Shown one piece after another: positions 35,392 to 45,716 of a stretch of 64,000 bases of DNA (position 1 is its first letter; every line of letters starts with the position of its first letter). The notes beneath the pieces were generated by a model. The model ran no database searches, was not told where the DNA came from, and was given only the letters and a program-made list of their open reading frames with translations. The DNA is taken from contig JARFIW010001187.1 of NCBI GenBank assembly GCA_036346225.1, positions 806,001 to 870,000 of the forward strand, written 5' to 3'. The position numbers and the translations under genes were made by a program. The stretch is from Platerodrilus igneus. Its lineage: Eukaryota; Arthropoda; Insecta; Coleoptera; Lycidae.

Positions 35392-37035
35392 TAAACCAAT
35401 ACTTGGAAAATAGAAGACTCATCCAGCGAACGTATTTATACAACTGTTTTCTGTTAAGTACTTCACAAAAAGCACATTACAGAATCGCAACAACTTCTGA
35501 ACATATTTCTAACATTCCAAGATAGCACAGCCGCTTTATCTAATTACGATTAAACTAATCTTGCAACTACAATAAATAACGACTACTAACGTATCATAGG
35601 CGGCTTGAATATTTAAGCAATTTATCAAACGTGAAAGCATTTATTTAGAACAGAATATCGAGAGTGTAAAATGGCGGAAATTATTCAAGCTACAAAATGG
35701 AATATAACACTTATGTCAATTTCATGGAGTTGTAGGTCAAGACAGATAAAAGTAGTAAATACGCATGGTATACAAACTACAAGTGAATGAATAAAAAGTT
35801 CGAGTTCAGGTAAGATAAGTGAAATCGATGATAGACTTGAGTTTTGTATCAGAAATGAATTGATTATAGTCAATACGATGAAAAACCATAAACTTAAGCG
35901 TACACGTGGAAAATGCCTGGCGATATCGGTATGTTTCAGAAAGATGTCACATTAGTAATGAAGTGATTCAAAAAACAAGCTCACAAATTGTGAAGCTAAC
36001 CTGGTCCAGATATAGACGGCGCCCGCAATTTAAGTAGCAAAATGTGAAAAGTTACAGCAGATTAAACCAGTGTCTGAGTCTAATTAGATAAAGATATAGA
36101 TAAAATAATAGATAGAAATCACGGAGGAACGAAAATTAGGATTAGTCGAATAGCTCAAGATAGTGATGAAAACTGTACAACTAAGCAAGAGTAGTATGTG
36201 AGATAACGTGCACTAAAAAGTACATAGCTTAGAGAGACTAGGAGAAATATAAAAGTGTTAAAATTGAAGACAGCAGACAAACGTTTAAGGATTTGATCTA
36301 TAACTTAAATACATATGTTGGTAATCAACACAAAAACGGGTGCCGAGTTAGGATGAAATAATTTGGCGCTAAATACCGGGACTTCAGACATAGTTCATCA
36401 GAAATCTGCAAACTTTTGCTAAAGCAGCAGCGTAGGATAATAAAATATGAAAACGGCATGGTGGTAGAATCAAAGGATATGTCAGGTGGAGGGAAAGTTA
36501 TCCAAAAACGTTTACTATTTACTTCACTGACATAATTTAGCTAATGTGGAAGACATGTAAGGTAGAGAAATTGGATGCAAAATACTAAGATTGTAACGCG
36601 CGACCTCTAAGTATTGCTATGTACCCTCGCGCCATACTTGAGAAGGGTTCAACGAACAGATCGGAAGTCAATGATTAAGACAAGCTTCTTCCCACGAAAG
36701 ATAATGGTACTTTTGTTAAAAGTCAAGTTCAGTTCCGGTGTTTTAACACGACATAGTACACGTACCAAACGTTAATTTGGCCCAATTTTTGTTGTATTCA
36801 TGTTCTCTATATTAAAATAAGTTATTAAGTGGTTTTGCTTTTACTATCTTGCAAATAAATTACCTGAGTTTGAGTATGTGTATTTATGTAAGAAGTTCAT
36901 GGAGGTTAAAGTTTTTATGAAATCTAACTAAACATGTAAAGTTAAGACATATAAGATTAAAATTTCAAAAGGCGTTACAGTAACAAAATTTCAAAAAACT
37001 GGACCGCTGTTTTTCTTGTTAGATGCATCATGACT
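35392..37035. other. No gene recognised
   Basis: No long frames and no repeat or RNA signature. Confidence 0.45.
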
Positions 37036-37156
37036 CTCCTATTGTTTTCTAAATATATACCCTATTTCATCGATATTCAGTGGCACGCGAAGGGGATTAA
37101 GCAGCCTGACGGCAAATAAGATCCCCAACACTTAGACATTTGCCAAATATTGTTAA

Positions 37157-37196
<40 letters not shown>

Positions 37197-37605
37197 TTTT
37201 AAACCTTTACTAATAATTAATAGGCATTAAATCTGGATCCAACCACCACAAATATTTTATTCGAAAAATGGTTGGAATTGAATTTGAAACGTTTGTTTTT
37301 TCCCCTTACTTCCATAGCATTTTGTAGCTATTTATTTTTGTTGTTATAATTATTATTCTTATTGTTATTATTCATTAATAGGTTTTTATTTAATCCTTTC
37401 GCACAATTAACGTTTGTTGAGATTATTGCAAAATAAACATCTGCAGTTGTATACAATAATTATCAGGTTTAGGTACAATTACTTATTTCTTCATATGGTT
37501 TTTCGTCTTGGCACTGGTTAGACGCGTTCTTCCATTGATTTCTATTCTGAGCTAACCTACACCTTTCTCTGAAATTCCCGCAGCCTATATCTTTCACTAT
37601 AAACA
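37036..37605 (-). mobile_element. Non-LTR 3' end, minus strand, with an (ATT)n tract inside
   Basis: On the minus strand, 37605-37505 matches the RT-tail sequence (AGGTTAGCTCAGAATAG followed by CTAACCAGTGCC). 37150-37036 matches the 3' untranslated block of 4680-4810 (GGCAAATGTCTAAGTGTTGGGG, CAGGCTGCTTAA, AATAGGGTATATA-like). The order is the same as on the + strand at 4.5-5.5 kb. The (ATT)n microsatellite and unrelated AT-rich sequence separate the two blocks. Confidence 0.7.
37154..37194. repeat. (ATT)n microsatellite
   Basis: About 13 trinucleotide units, nearly uninterrupted. Confidence 0.95.
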
Positions 37606-38282
37606 AAGTATAATAAAAAAAATATTTCAGCCTTTTGAAGAGGTAAATTAATGATTTTTCTAAAAGAAGCAGGATTGAATAATTTTAGGCCCAATAGTTT
37701 TCTGAACCACTGTTCAAATCTGTTCTACTGTGTAGATTTAAATCATTCAATTAGAATGTAGGGTTTGTATATAATCATAATCAATGTGTAAAAGGAAGTA
37801 ATGTAGAATTTCATTAGATAATACGCATTATTAAAACAATGGAGCATAAAAATTTATTCGTTTCGTTAGAAATAAGGGGTTTTAATTATTCACTGGACGC
37901 TTTCTATAAAAAGAAGCAGAGTTAAAATGTTCAATTTGTATTTAATTTAATCTTTCCAAGTGCTAAAACTATCGAGAAATTATAAAAGACGTGGGGAAGT
38001 CACGTAAGAAACCTTCGGTGTATTAGAACCAAGAACACCTGCAAAGATAACGATGTATATGATAGTCGATAAGCTTCAAGCTATATGAGTGCAAGTAAGA
38101 AAGCGAGTTTGTGGTATAAAGACAAGCGAGATGGAATGCATTGGTAGTTAAATGAGGGGAAATATGTAAAACAAGAGCACAGGTTTTAGATAGAGCGAAC
38201 AGACTAAATTGGCGATTAAGGTTGAAATAAGATGCAAACATGAGAGGTGGAAGCATATGAGTTTCTATGTAAAATTAATTAG
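37606..38282. other. No gene recognised
   Basis: Nothing beyond short frames. Confidence 0.4.
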
Positions 38283-38670
38283 TTGTTCTCGGACGTGTTG
38301 CGAGGCGTGTGGAAATTTCTTAGATTTCAACTCGGACGAGTGCAAATTTCAGTAGAATCATTGTGCCGAGCCATCGGAAGGGAAAATAGAATGCGAATTT
38401 CTGAAAATCGTCCGTCGCGGGACAAATTCGACTTGCAAGCGAGCCATTATATAAACCCGTGCTGATAGGAGTTTAGCTCTCTTTTATTTTTGATTTTATT
38501 CGATACTTCAAGCAGTTTTGCTCTTTATTTTTTGATTTTATTCGATACTTCAAGTAGACTACGTGGTGATTACGTGCTACGATAAAAGTTATTATGCATT
38601 AGTGCACTTAGAGAAGATAAATAAAGGTAATAAAGTCTAGTTATATTTGCGGGTATTACTGTACCAATTA
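38283..38670 (+). repeat. Possible solo LTR or promoter-bearing repeat
   Basis: A GC-richer block starting TGTTCTCGGACG contains TATATAAACCCG at about 38450. A 40-bp tandem duplication (ATTTTTGATTTTATTCGATACTTCAAG-like, twice) follows. AATAAAGGTAATAAAG is near 38620 and could serve as poly(A) signals. This U3-R-U5-like order suggests an LTR, but no second copy or target duplication was found. Confidence 0.35.
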
Positions 38671-39503
38671 TCCAAATTAGTAACGATAAATAAATAAATA
38701 GAAATATGCAGTTTTGGTATAGCGTCAAAGAATTATGAATTTCGTTGCTATTTTTCGGGAGTGTTAGTAATCAAATGTTATTCGTAAACGCGATTGGATC
38801 CACAAAACAAGATTTCGATATACCTAGATGAGTTCCTGAGAAACCCTGAAACCTTTTAGACAAATGGTGGTGTAGAAAAATTTTAAAGGCGGCCGAGGAC
38901 GTAAACATAACCCAGCTGGAATGGTGGGATTAGCAAGGACGATGTACATTGGAGCCACGAGTGCATTAACTTTCAGGTAACTTATGCATTGTTGTTCGAT
39001 CTTAGATGTTTTGGTGTGTGTTGAATATCTTTATAATTTGTTTGATAAAGATGGACAGTAGTAAACTTGTATAAACAACAAATTTTGAATTTTAAGGTAA
39101 AATTTTCTTGTATAAGTAGAAAGGAGTATTTATCAGGTTTATGTTTTTGAGTATGATGAAAATTTGGGTCTGTCTTTGAGCTCAATTAGACTAACCTGTT
39201 AAATTAACGTAAAGGGGTGGGAGATGCACCCTTTTATTCAGACTCAGGTCTGCAAATATTGTGTACTTAATTAGTATGCATCCTACAAGGACTCTAATTA
39301 TGGATGCAAAATAAAAATGATGATAAAATTTGAACTTGAAATTTTATGATGCTGAAATTTATGCTAAAATTTAATTTTTAAATTTTAATGTATTGTGAAT
39401 ATTGGTGTAAATAGAGTTAACGTTGATGTTTGTGGTAGGAATGTGTTTTTTTATGAATGAGGATGAAAGTTTTATCTAGGTGAGCAGCCGAGGCGGAAGG
39501 AGG

Positions 39504-39510
<7 letters not shown>
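38671..39510. other. No gene recognised
   Basis: AT-rich, short frames only. Confidence 0.4.

Positions 39511-39558
<48 letters not shown>
39511..39558. repeat. (TA)n microsatellite
   Basis: About 24 uninterrupted TA units, directly followed by dispersed repeat D copy 1. Confidence 0.95.
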
Positions 39559-39561
<3 letters not shown>

Positions 39562-39872
39562 ATCCGATGATCAGTTCAGTTTGAGCATGAATCCGCAAGT
39601 ATAATGAACTGGATTGGATGGCTTATTAAAACAAATATGTTTAATGTCTACTTAAATTAAATAATAGCGTAGATACATTAAGCGGACGAATTTAGTAACA
39701 GGTACAGTGTAGCCGTGTTGAGAATTAATTAGTGTAGTAAACATTGTAGTAATTATCATCAGTGATCTGTGTAGCGGAATCTCAGTACCTTAGAGTTTCT
39801 TGTAAATAATTGCAAAAAACTAGAATTATAGTGGACCAAATAAAGAACGTAAATTGAAGTTCATTACAGTAC
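39559..39872 (+). repeat. Dispersed repeat D, copy 1
   Basis: This segment aligns with 49163-49520 in many short blocks in the same order: GTTTAATGT, GCGTAGATA, CGAATTTAGTAA, TAGTAATTATCATCA.TGATCT.TGTAGCGG, CCAAATAAAGAAC and GAAGTTC.TTACA. Both copies lie immediately 3' of a (TA)n tract. The CAAATAAAG near the end could be a poly(A) signal and the TTACA end is LTR-like. No coding content. Confidence 0.7.
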
Positions 39873-40402
39873 ATGTTGTATATATACACTACATACAGTA
39901 AAGATATACTCTTCTGCCCTATTCAAATGAATTAATTGTTTCTAAAGATGGCCTTTTTGTCCCAAGTCGTTTTACAAGACTTTGGTGTGGAATTGTTAAT
40001 AATAATTATAGAGTGTTCAAGTGACATGACCCAGCGGGTGATTTAAGACAGTCAAATTGGTTTTTTGAATACAAAACAGTTATCAATTTTACTTCTTAAA
40101 TTTTATAGAGTTAGTATTAACATAGACCCAAAAAATGATTAAAGTAAATATATCAGAAATCGTGCTAAATTGAAAAATACTACTACCTCAAGTTGGAAGC
40201 TGTCCCGAATAATTTGACTCCACGGTACCCATAATACGAGGCGTAATAATGACGCTGAGGAGTCTAGAATTGAAAGGGACGCAGGAACAATGAATTGATT
40301 CACGGCTACAAGAAAGTATTTAAAGAACCGATATAAACCGAACAAAACAGATAATTCAAGTAATATCCAGACGCCTCTACTAACTTTAAAATGCTATGTT
40401 AG

Positions 40403-40403
<1 letters not shown>
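39873..40403. other. No gene recognised
   Basis: No features seen. Confidence 0.4.

Positions 40404-40441
<38 letters not shown>
40404..40441. repeat. (TA)n microsatellite, left of the rosa-like element
   Basis: TA repeats ending directly at the left inverted terminus. The matching tract on the other side is 44069-44089, so the element sits inside one microsatellite. Confidence 0.95.
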
Positions 40442-40442
<1 letters not shown>

Positions 40443-41030
40443 TGGGTGTTCCAAAAGTATGGAAACGGTAAGATATTTCGCTTGGAACGCCTTTTTGGAA
40501 AAAATGTTTCCAACAAAAGTTGTATAGTTTCTGACACTCGATTGAATGGTGACCTTGAATTCGACCTTGACCTTGTCCTTAAAAGTCATTCGAAGGTCAG
40601 CTATGTTTTTTTCAAATAGGAACCTGTACTTTTTATTGAGGATTAGGAAAGAGCAGGAAATTTTGCATTCAAATATGACCTCGACCATGATCTTCAACGT
40701 CATTCCAAAGTCAAATTTGTTTTTGTAACGGGAACATTGAATAACTTTGGGGCAATTAAATTTTTTGAAAAATGGTAAAAAACAAATGTTTTAGAATTTT
40801 TACCTGGATATTCAATGGTGGCCTTGGATTTGACCTCAACCTTGTCTTTCAAGGCCATTTCAAGGTCGACTTTATTTTTTCAAATAAAACCCCTAGGTTT
40901 AAAGCGAAAATTCTGGCGAATAAAAGTAAGAAGATATCACGGCTATTTAAGGAAAATCCAGTCAAGGTGAGGCGAAGGTTCCCGGCCAGTTAAGGTAAGA
41001 AGAGGAAACCCGGCCAATTAAAGCAAGGCT
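40442..41030 (+). repeat. Left inverted terminal repeat, rich in AGGTCA-type half-sites
   Basis: It matches the reverse complement of about 43400-44068 in long blocks: the terminal 60 bp, GAATGGTGACCTTGAATTCG, GGTAAAAAACAAATGTTTT-like text and AAGCGAAAATTCTGGCGAAT. TGACCT or AGGTCA hexamers occur repeatedly (for example near 40551, 40564, 40594, 40676, 40834 and 40868), several extended to TCAAGGTC. Confidence 0.85.
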
Positions 41031-42096
41031 AACATCTTCGTTCAAAATGTTCTCCATCAAAATCCTAGCAGACGGACATCAAAATTTTAATGGCGCTCCT
41101 AAAGTATCAGGTATAATGCTAACGCCTTTTCTTTGTCTCAGATACTCCATATCTTTTGGTTTAGTAACGTGCACGATTATTTTTAAGTAGCCGTAAAAAA
41201 ACTAAGTAGAGTTAAATGAGGGATCTTAGCTAGCTGCTTAATAGTTACTCTCCGTTCTATCCAATAATTATTAATTTGAAATTTTAACAGCTATTTCATG
41301 AATCATTGAGACTATTTCCTTCTGCAACGATTGACTTGAAATATCATTTTGTTTGAATAAATAGTAACTCAAAATTAAAAGACTGAACAATATTTTCCAT
41401 CATGTTTTGACAAAATTCAATTTCTCCGTCATGATCATCTTCATTAATTTGTTGAAGTAAGTATGTTCTGTATTGATCTTCAAAATTATACAATTTTTCA
41501 TTTGATTCGCTAGAACCCGTTTAGATATCTCGTCCGCCCTCTTCGATCCGCCATCTTAGACTCTGAATTTCCAAAAACTGAGTGCAGAATCTCAATCGGC
41601 AACCGGAAACCTCCCTGTACCAAATTTGGCGTAAATTGGTTGAGTTTTTGAAAATCTCGGCCACCCCTGTTTACTGTCCTCTTAATTTCGCTGTATTTGC
41701 ACCTCTAATATTTAGTTGAGTATATTGATCGGGCGGGTTTACTGTTTTTAGTATTTCTATTCTTGATAATTGAAACAGTTACTTTCGCTGCATTCGCTTC
41801 TTTAACAGTCCTTCTCAGGATAGTTAGTGGAGTTTATTCCTTTTGATGCTGTTTCTGGTTTTTAATTGTAATTTTAATTCGACCCTCTAACAGTGCCGAT
41901 TCTGTTTTTCAATTGTCATTTTATGACTTTTGAATAACAATTACTTTCGCTGAATTCACTTCTCTAACAGGATAGTTAGTAAGGTTAATTATTAATTCCT
42001 TCTTTTCAGGATAGTTAGTAAGGTTGGTAAGGTTATTTTTTCGCTGTTGTTGTTTCTTGAAAGTTCTTTCTTATTATTCTTTTCGTTTCTTTTGCC
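41031..42096. other. Internal sequence of the rosa-like element before the transposase
   Basis: AT-rich, no long frame. A short tandem repeat GGATAGTTAGTAAGGTT-like occurs at about 41970-42030, just before the transposase start. Confidence 0.5.
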
Positions 42097-43145
42097 ATGG
42101 CTACTCTAACAGAACGAAAGAGAGAGTTACTTTATTAATGATGAGAGGTTGGGGTGATAGATGTAGGTCGAATGACGAAGTAATAGTGTTGTTTAATGAA
42201 ACATTTCGAGTAGGCTTAACAGGCATTAGTAAGTCCACTGTCTTAAAAACAAATAAGCGTTTTGAAGAAACTAGGACTAATAAGAAACGTCCGAAATCTG
42301 GAAGACCGAAAATTGAAACCTCAGATGAGCGGCAAATGGAAGTGGCCCAATCATTCATTGAAGACCCGCATTTATCTATTAGAAAGACCTCTCAACAGCT
42401 TCAAATTAGTCAGATGTCGATTTTTAAGAATTTAAAGATCATAAAATTTCATCCCTACAATATGAATCTTCATCAAAAATTAAATGAAGATGATTCAGAC
42501 CGGCGATTGCGATTTTGTGAGAACATGATGGGAAGGATTGTTCAGAATCCCAATTTTCAATCGCTCATTGTTTTTTCAGATGAATCAACCTTTCGACTCA
42601 ATGGCGAAGTGAATCGTCACAATTGCAGATTATGGAGTAATGAAAATCCTCATTGGTTGCGCGAACATCACACACAGTACCCGCAAAAATTAAATGTTTG
42701 GGCAGGTATTTTTAGGGACCGAATAGTTGGACCTTTTTTCATAGATGGGACTTTAGATGATCCGAAGTATTTGGAATTATTGCAGGTGGAAATAATACCA
42801 GCGATACAGGAGATAGCTGGTGAAGAATACGATGAGGTTTGGCGCACCTGCACATTTTCTAACAATTGTACGGAACTATATAAATGAGGAATTCAATAAT
42901 CGTTGGATAGGTAAGAGAGGAACGATTGAGTGGCCAGCCAGATCACCTGATTTGAATCCACTGGACTTTTTCCTTTGGGGCTACATAAAGAATAAAGGTT
43001 ATGTATCACAAACACGGGATCTGGAAGATCTGTGACAAAGAATAGTGAATGTTTGCACTGATATAACACCTGAAATTATAAGAAGTGCCTTTGAAAATTT
43101 TATGTCCGTCTAGGAATCTGTCAGGATGTTGATGGACGCCATTTT
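42097..43145 (+). pseudogene. Rosa-like (DD41D) transposase pseudogene
   Basis: I take ATG at 42097 as the original start (MATLTERKRE). One base is missing near 42134 and the frame shifts to the long one starting upstream. Then come a helix-turn-helix region (GISKSTVLKTNKRFEE and KSGRPKIET), a second (SIRKTSQQLQISQMSI), and the first catalytic Asp in VFSDESTFRLNG at about 42580. LNVWAGI follows. Near 42838 a deletion of about a dozen bases removes the WFQQD segment and with it the second catalytic Asp, leaving GAPAHF in another frame. WPARSPDLNPLDFFLWGYIKNKGY follows. A stop at 43033-43035 and another at 43111-43113 interrupt the tail. From the lost Asp to PLD, 41 residues intervene, fitting DD41D, not DD34D. 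It cannot be active. Confidence 0.88.
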
Positions 43146-43169
43146 AAACACAGGTTGTAAGCTGTGCCG

Positions 43170-43460
43170 CAACGGGCCCAACTATCTCCCTGCCTTAACT
43201 AACCGGACTCTATCCTTGCCTTAACTGGCCGGGCTCTATCCTTGCCCCAACTGGTCGGGATCTATTCTTGCTTTAACCGGTCGGGCTCTATCCTTGCCGT
43301 AACAGGTCGGACTCTATCCTTGTCTTAACTGACCGGGATCTATCCTTGCCTTAACTGGCCATGCTCTATCCTTAATTTAACTGACCGGGTTTCTTCTCCA
43401 ATCCTTAACTGGCCGCGACCCTTTGCCTCGCCTCGACTGGCCAGGATCCTTCGCTTTTCC
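43170..43460. repeat. 26-bp minisatellite in the right arm
   Basis: CTCTATCCTTGCCTTAACTGGCCGGG-like units repeat with an exact 26-bp period (for example 43208, 43234, 43260, 43286) for about nine to ten copies. The left arm has only one or two related units (GGCCAGTTAAGG near 40980-41020), so this expansion makes the arms unequal. Confidence 0.9.
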
Positions 43461-44068
43461 TTAAATAGCTGTGATATCTCCTTGCTTTTATTCGCCAGGA
43501 TTTTCGCTTTAGGCTTAGGGGTTTCATTTGATAAAACATAGTTCACTTTGAAATGACCTTGAAGGACAAGGTCAAGGTCATATCCAAAGTCACCATTCAA
43601 TAACCAGGGAAAATCGTAAAACATTTGTTCTTACCATTTTTCAAACAATCTAATTGCCTCAAAGTTATTCAGTGTTCACGTTGCAAAAACAAATTTGACC
43701 TTGGAATGACGTTGAAGGTCATGATCAAGGTCATGTTCAAGGTCATACTTGAATGCAAAATTTGCTGCCCTTGCAAAAACAGCATTGACTTTGGAGAGAC
43801 GTTAAAGGTCATGGTCAGGTCATGGTCAAGGTCATATTTGAATGTAGAACTTTCTGCTCTTTCCAAATCCGCAATAAAAATAGATGTTCCCATTTGAAAA
43901 AACATATTTGACCTTCAAATGACCTTGAAGGACAAGGTTAAGGTCGAATTCAAGGTCACCATTCAATCTTGCGTCAAACATCCTACAACTTTTCTTCGAG
44001 ACATTTTTTCCGAAAAAGCGTTCCAAGCGAAATATCTAATTGTTTCCATACTTTTGGAACACCCGGCA
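43461..44068 (-). repeat. Right inverted terminal repeat
   Basis: The reverse complement of the left arm, with an additional block at about 43690-43830 holding several more AGGTCA half-sites (AAGGTCATGATCAAGGTCA and AAGGTCATGGTCAGGTCA). It ends at TGCCGGGTGTTCC (minus strand) against a TA. Confidence 0.85.
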
Positions 44069-44089
44069 TATATATATATATATATATAT
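44069..44089. repeat. (TA)n microsatellite, right of the rosa-like element
   Basis: Ten TA units, continuing the tract interrupted at 40441. Confidence 0.9.
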
Positions 44090-45231
44090 TGTTGTGGATT
44101 TAAAGGGTAAATAGGTGTAGACAATGAAATTTTAGCAACCATGTATATAGAAATAAGAGCAAATTGTTTACGCGCCAAATTAATTAATTCATACAGTGAA
44201 AACGGACGAATATTAAGGTATTTTTCTATATTTAAACTAGAATGTTAAAACTACAGAAGGGAAGAAAAGCTTTAAAGCATATAAAAGCTCAAGGATACGC
44301 ATAATTAATCATAATTTCTTTTAATCAAACGCATGAAAGCAAGAAGGGAGCGTGCTTGCAAAGAAAATCAATAATTTCTAACGCAAAAGTATTCAGTTTT
44401 AAAATCTAACGTTCGTTATACAAATACTACGAAGTGAGAATCTAGGAATTGTTATTTTCAAACGGTCGATTATTTCAAGAAACGCCTGTTGGTTAAATGT
44501 TACGTTCAGAGAATATTAAACGAACGTTACTATAAAATTCCATAGAAATTGTTTTCAACGGTCGATTTGTATAAACTGGTAAATAACAAATATCTTGAGG
44601 AGTGAGTGGAATGAACAATCGATAATATGCAACAGATAGAGAAGCAGATAAAGCAAGCGTTGGATAGAAGTCACGTAGGATATACACGTGTATTTGTGAA
44701 GGACGTCGACAATATGTTCTGTAACTCAAATGGGGTTCAAAAGGAGACAACAGATATACGTAGAACAGAGATATATAGCTAAGAGGTGGCGCGTCTAAAC
44801 GGGGGAAAATTCTATCATTGGTTGATAGCCATCAGTTTTCGGAAAGGGCGCGATCCTGACGGTGGTAAACTAAATTCTAGATAACACGACGAAAGTGGGA
44901 TTTTGGAGAAGTCAGTGTTCGTTAGGTGAAAAATTTTAGGAAGCGGTTTTGAAAACAAGCTTTTCACTTGAAACGGGTTCCACTGGGGGGGTTTGGAATA
45001 ATATAAATAAGCGAAAGAGGATATTAAAGCTCTCTTTCTTTCGACTTAGATCTGAATACGGGTTCAGACCTATATGAATAGTAGTAAATGCTATTATCAA
45101 TTATTAATGTTCAGTAAAGTTGCATTAACATCCGATTAGAAAGTGTAAAAGCTGTAGTAGCGGACCGGTAGTTAAAAAAGTGATTGCACGAGTTAGTGCT
45201 TATTTAAATAAAAGGTGCCGTTACTACGACA
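44090..45231 (+). repeat. Possible LTR of a second LTR element
   Basis: The block starts TGTTGTGG and ends TACTACGACA, short inverted ends of LTR type. It contains a TATA-like AATATAAATAAGCG at about 45000 followed by CTCTCTTTCTTTCGACTTAG, and TTTAAATAAAAGG about 20 bp before the proposed end as a poly(A) signal. No partner LTR and no target duplication were found, so this is tentative. Confidence 0.35.
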
Positions 45232-45526
45232 AAGTTAGTAAATGGATGGATGATATTTGGGGTAAGCGGAACTGAAAGCAATTTGTATGCGTGAAATATC
45301 TGGTATGGAATGTTACTGTTGAGTCGAAGCTAATATCTTGCGAAGAACAGGAGTGGTAGCGGAGATATTAGATGGTGGGATCGGTGGATCCTGGCCTCAG
45401 CGTAGTAGATGGACACATCGCCAAGGGTTTCTGGTAACCATCTCCAGTGGTGACGAGGAGTGAAGGAAACATTTTTTTGAAAATTTTATGTTGGCCCAGG
45501 AGTGGGCACGAATTTTACTGAGGTTC

Positions 45527-45614
45527 CACGGCAATTTTATGACGCCCAATTCGTGGGGCTCGAATAATTTAGACGGTCGAGTGTTCCAGAGATTGTCCCA
45601 GAGAATACACAGTA

Positions 45615-45660
<46 letters not shown>

Positions 45661-45716
45661 CTATGCTCCCTAAATTATTCGCGCCCCATCGTTTGGGCGA
45701 CTATATTAATATTGCT
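45527..45716. repeat. Inverted repeat enclosing a (TA)n tract
   Basis: CGCCCAATTCGTGGGGCTCG with AATAATTTAG (45544-45573) is mirrored at 45668-45697 with about five mismatches in 30 bp. Weaker pairing extends outward to GCAATTTTATGA / TATTAATATTGC. The (TA)n tract at 45619-45658 is in the loop. TATTAATATTGCTAT recurs again near 45705 and 45763, forming a short direct-repeat series. Confidence 0.75.
45619..45658. repeat. (TA)n microsatellite
   Basis: About 20 uninterrupted AT units in the loop of an inverted repeat. Confidence 0.95.

Larger units (their letters stand above)
40442..44068 (+). mobile_element. Rosa-like IS630-Tc1-mariner element with very long inverted termini
   Basis: The left end CTGGGTGTTCCAAAAGTATG is mirrored on the right by GGGTGTTCCAAAAGTATG in reverse complement, each next to a TA dinucleotide as in all Tc1/mariner insertions. 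Homology between arms continues inward for roughly 600 bp or more (to about 41030 on the left). The centre carries one broken transposase gene at 42097-43145. The catalytic spacing suggests the DD41D (rosa) branch. The right arm is longer because of extra AGGTCA-rich sequence and a 26-bp minisatellite. The length of 3.6 kb is well above the usual 1.3-2 kb of mariners, explained by the arms. Confidence 0.85.

Noticed and set aside
43170..43460. CRISPR-like 26-bp repeats
   Set aside because: Head-to-tail minisatellite without spacers inside a transposon arm.
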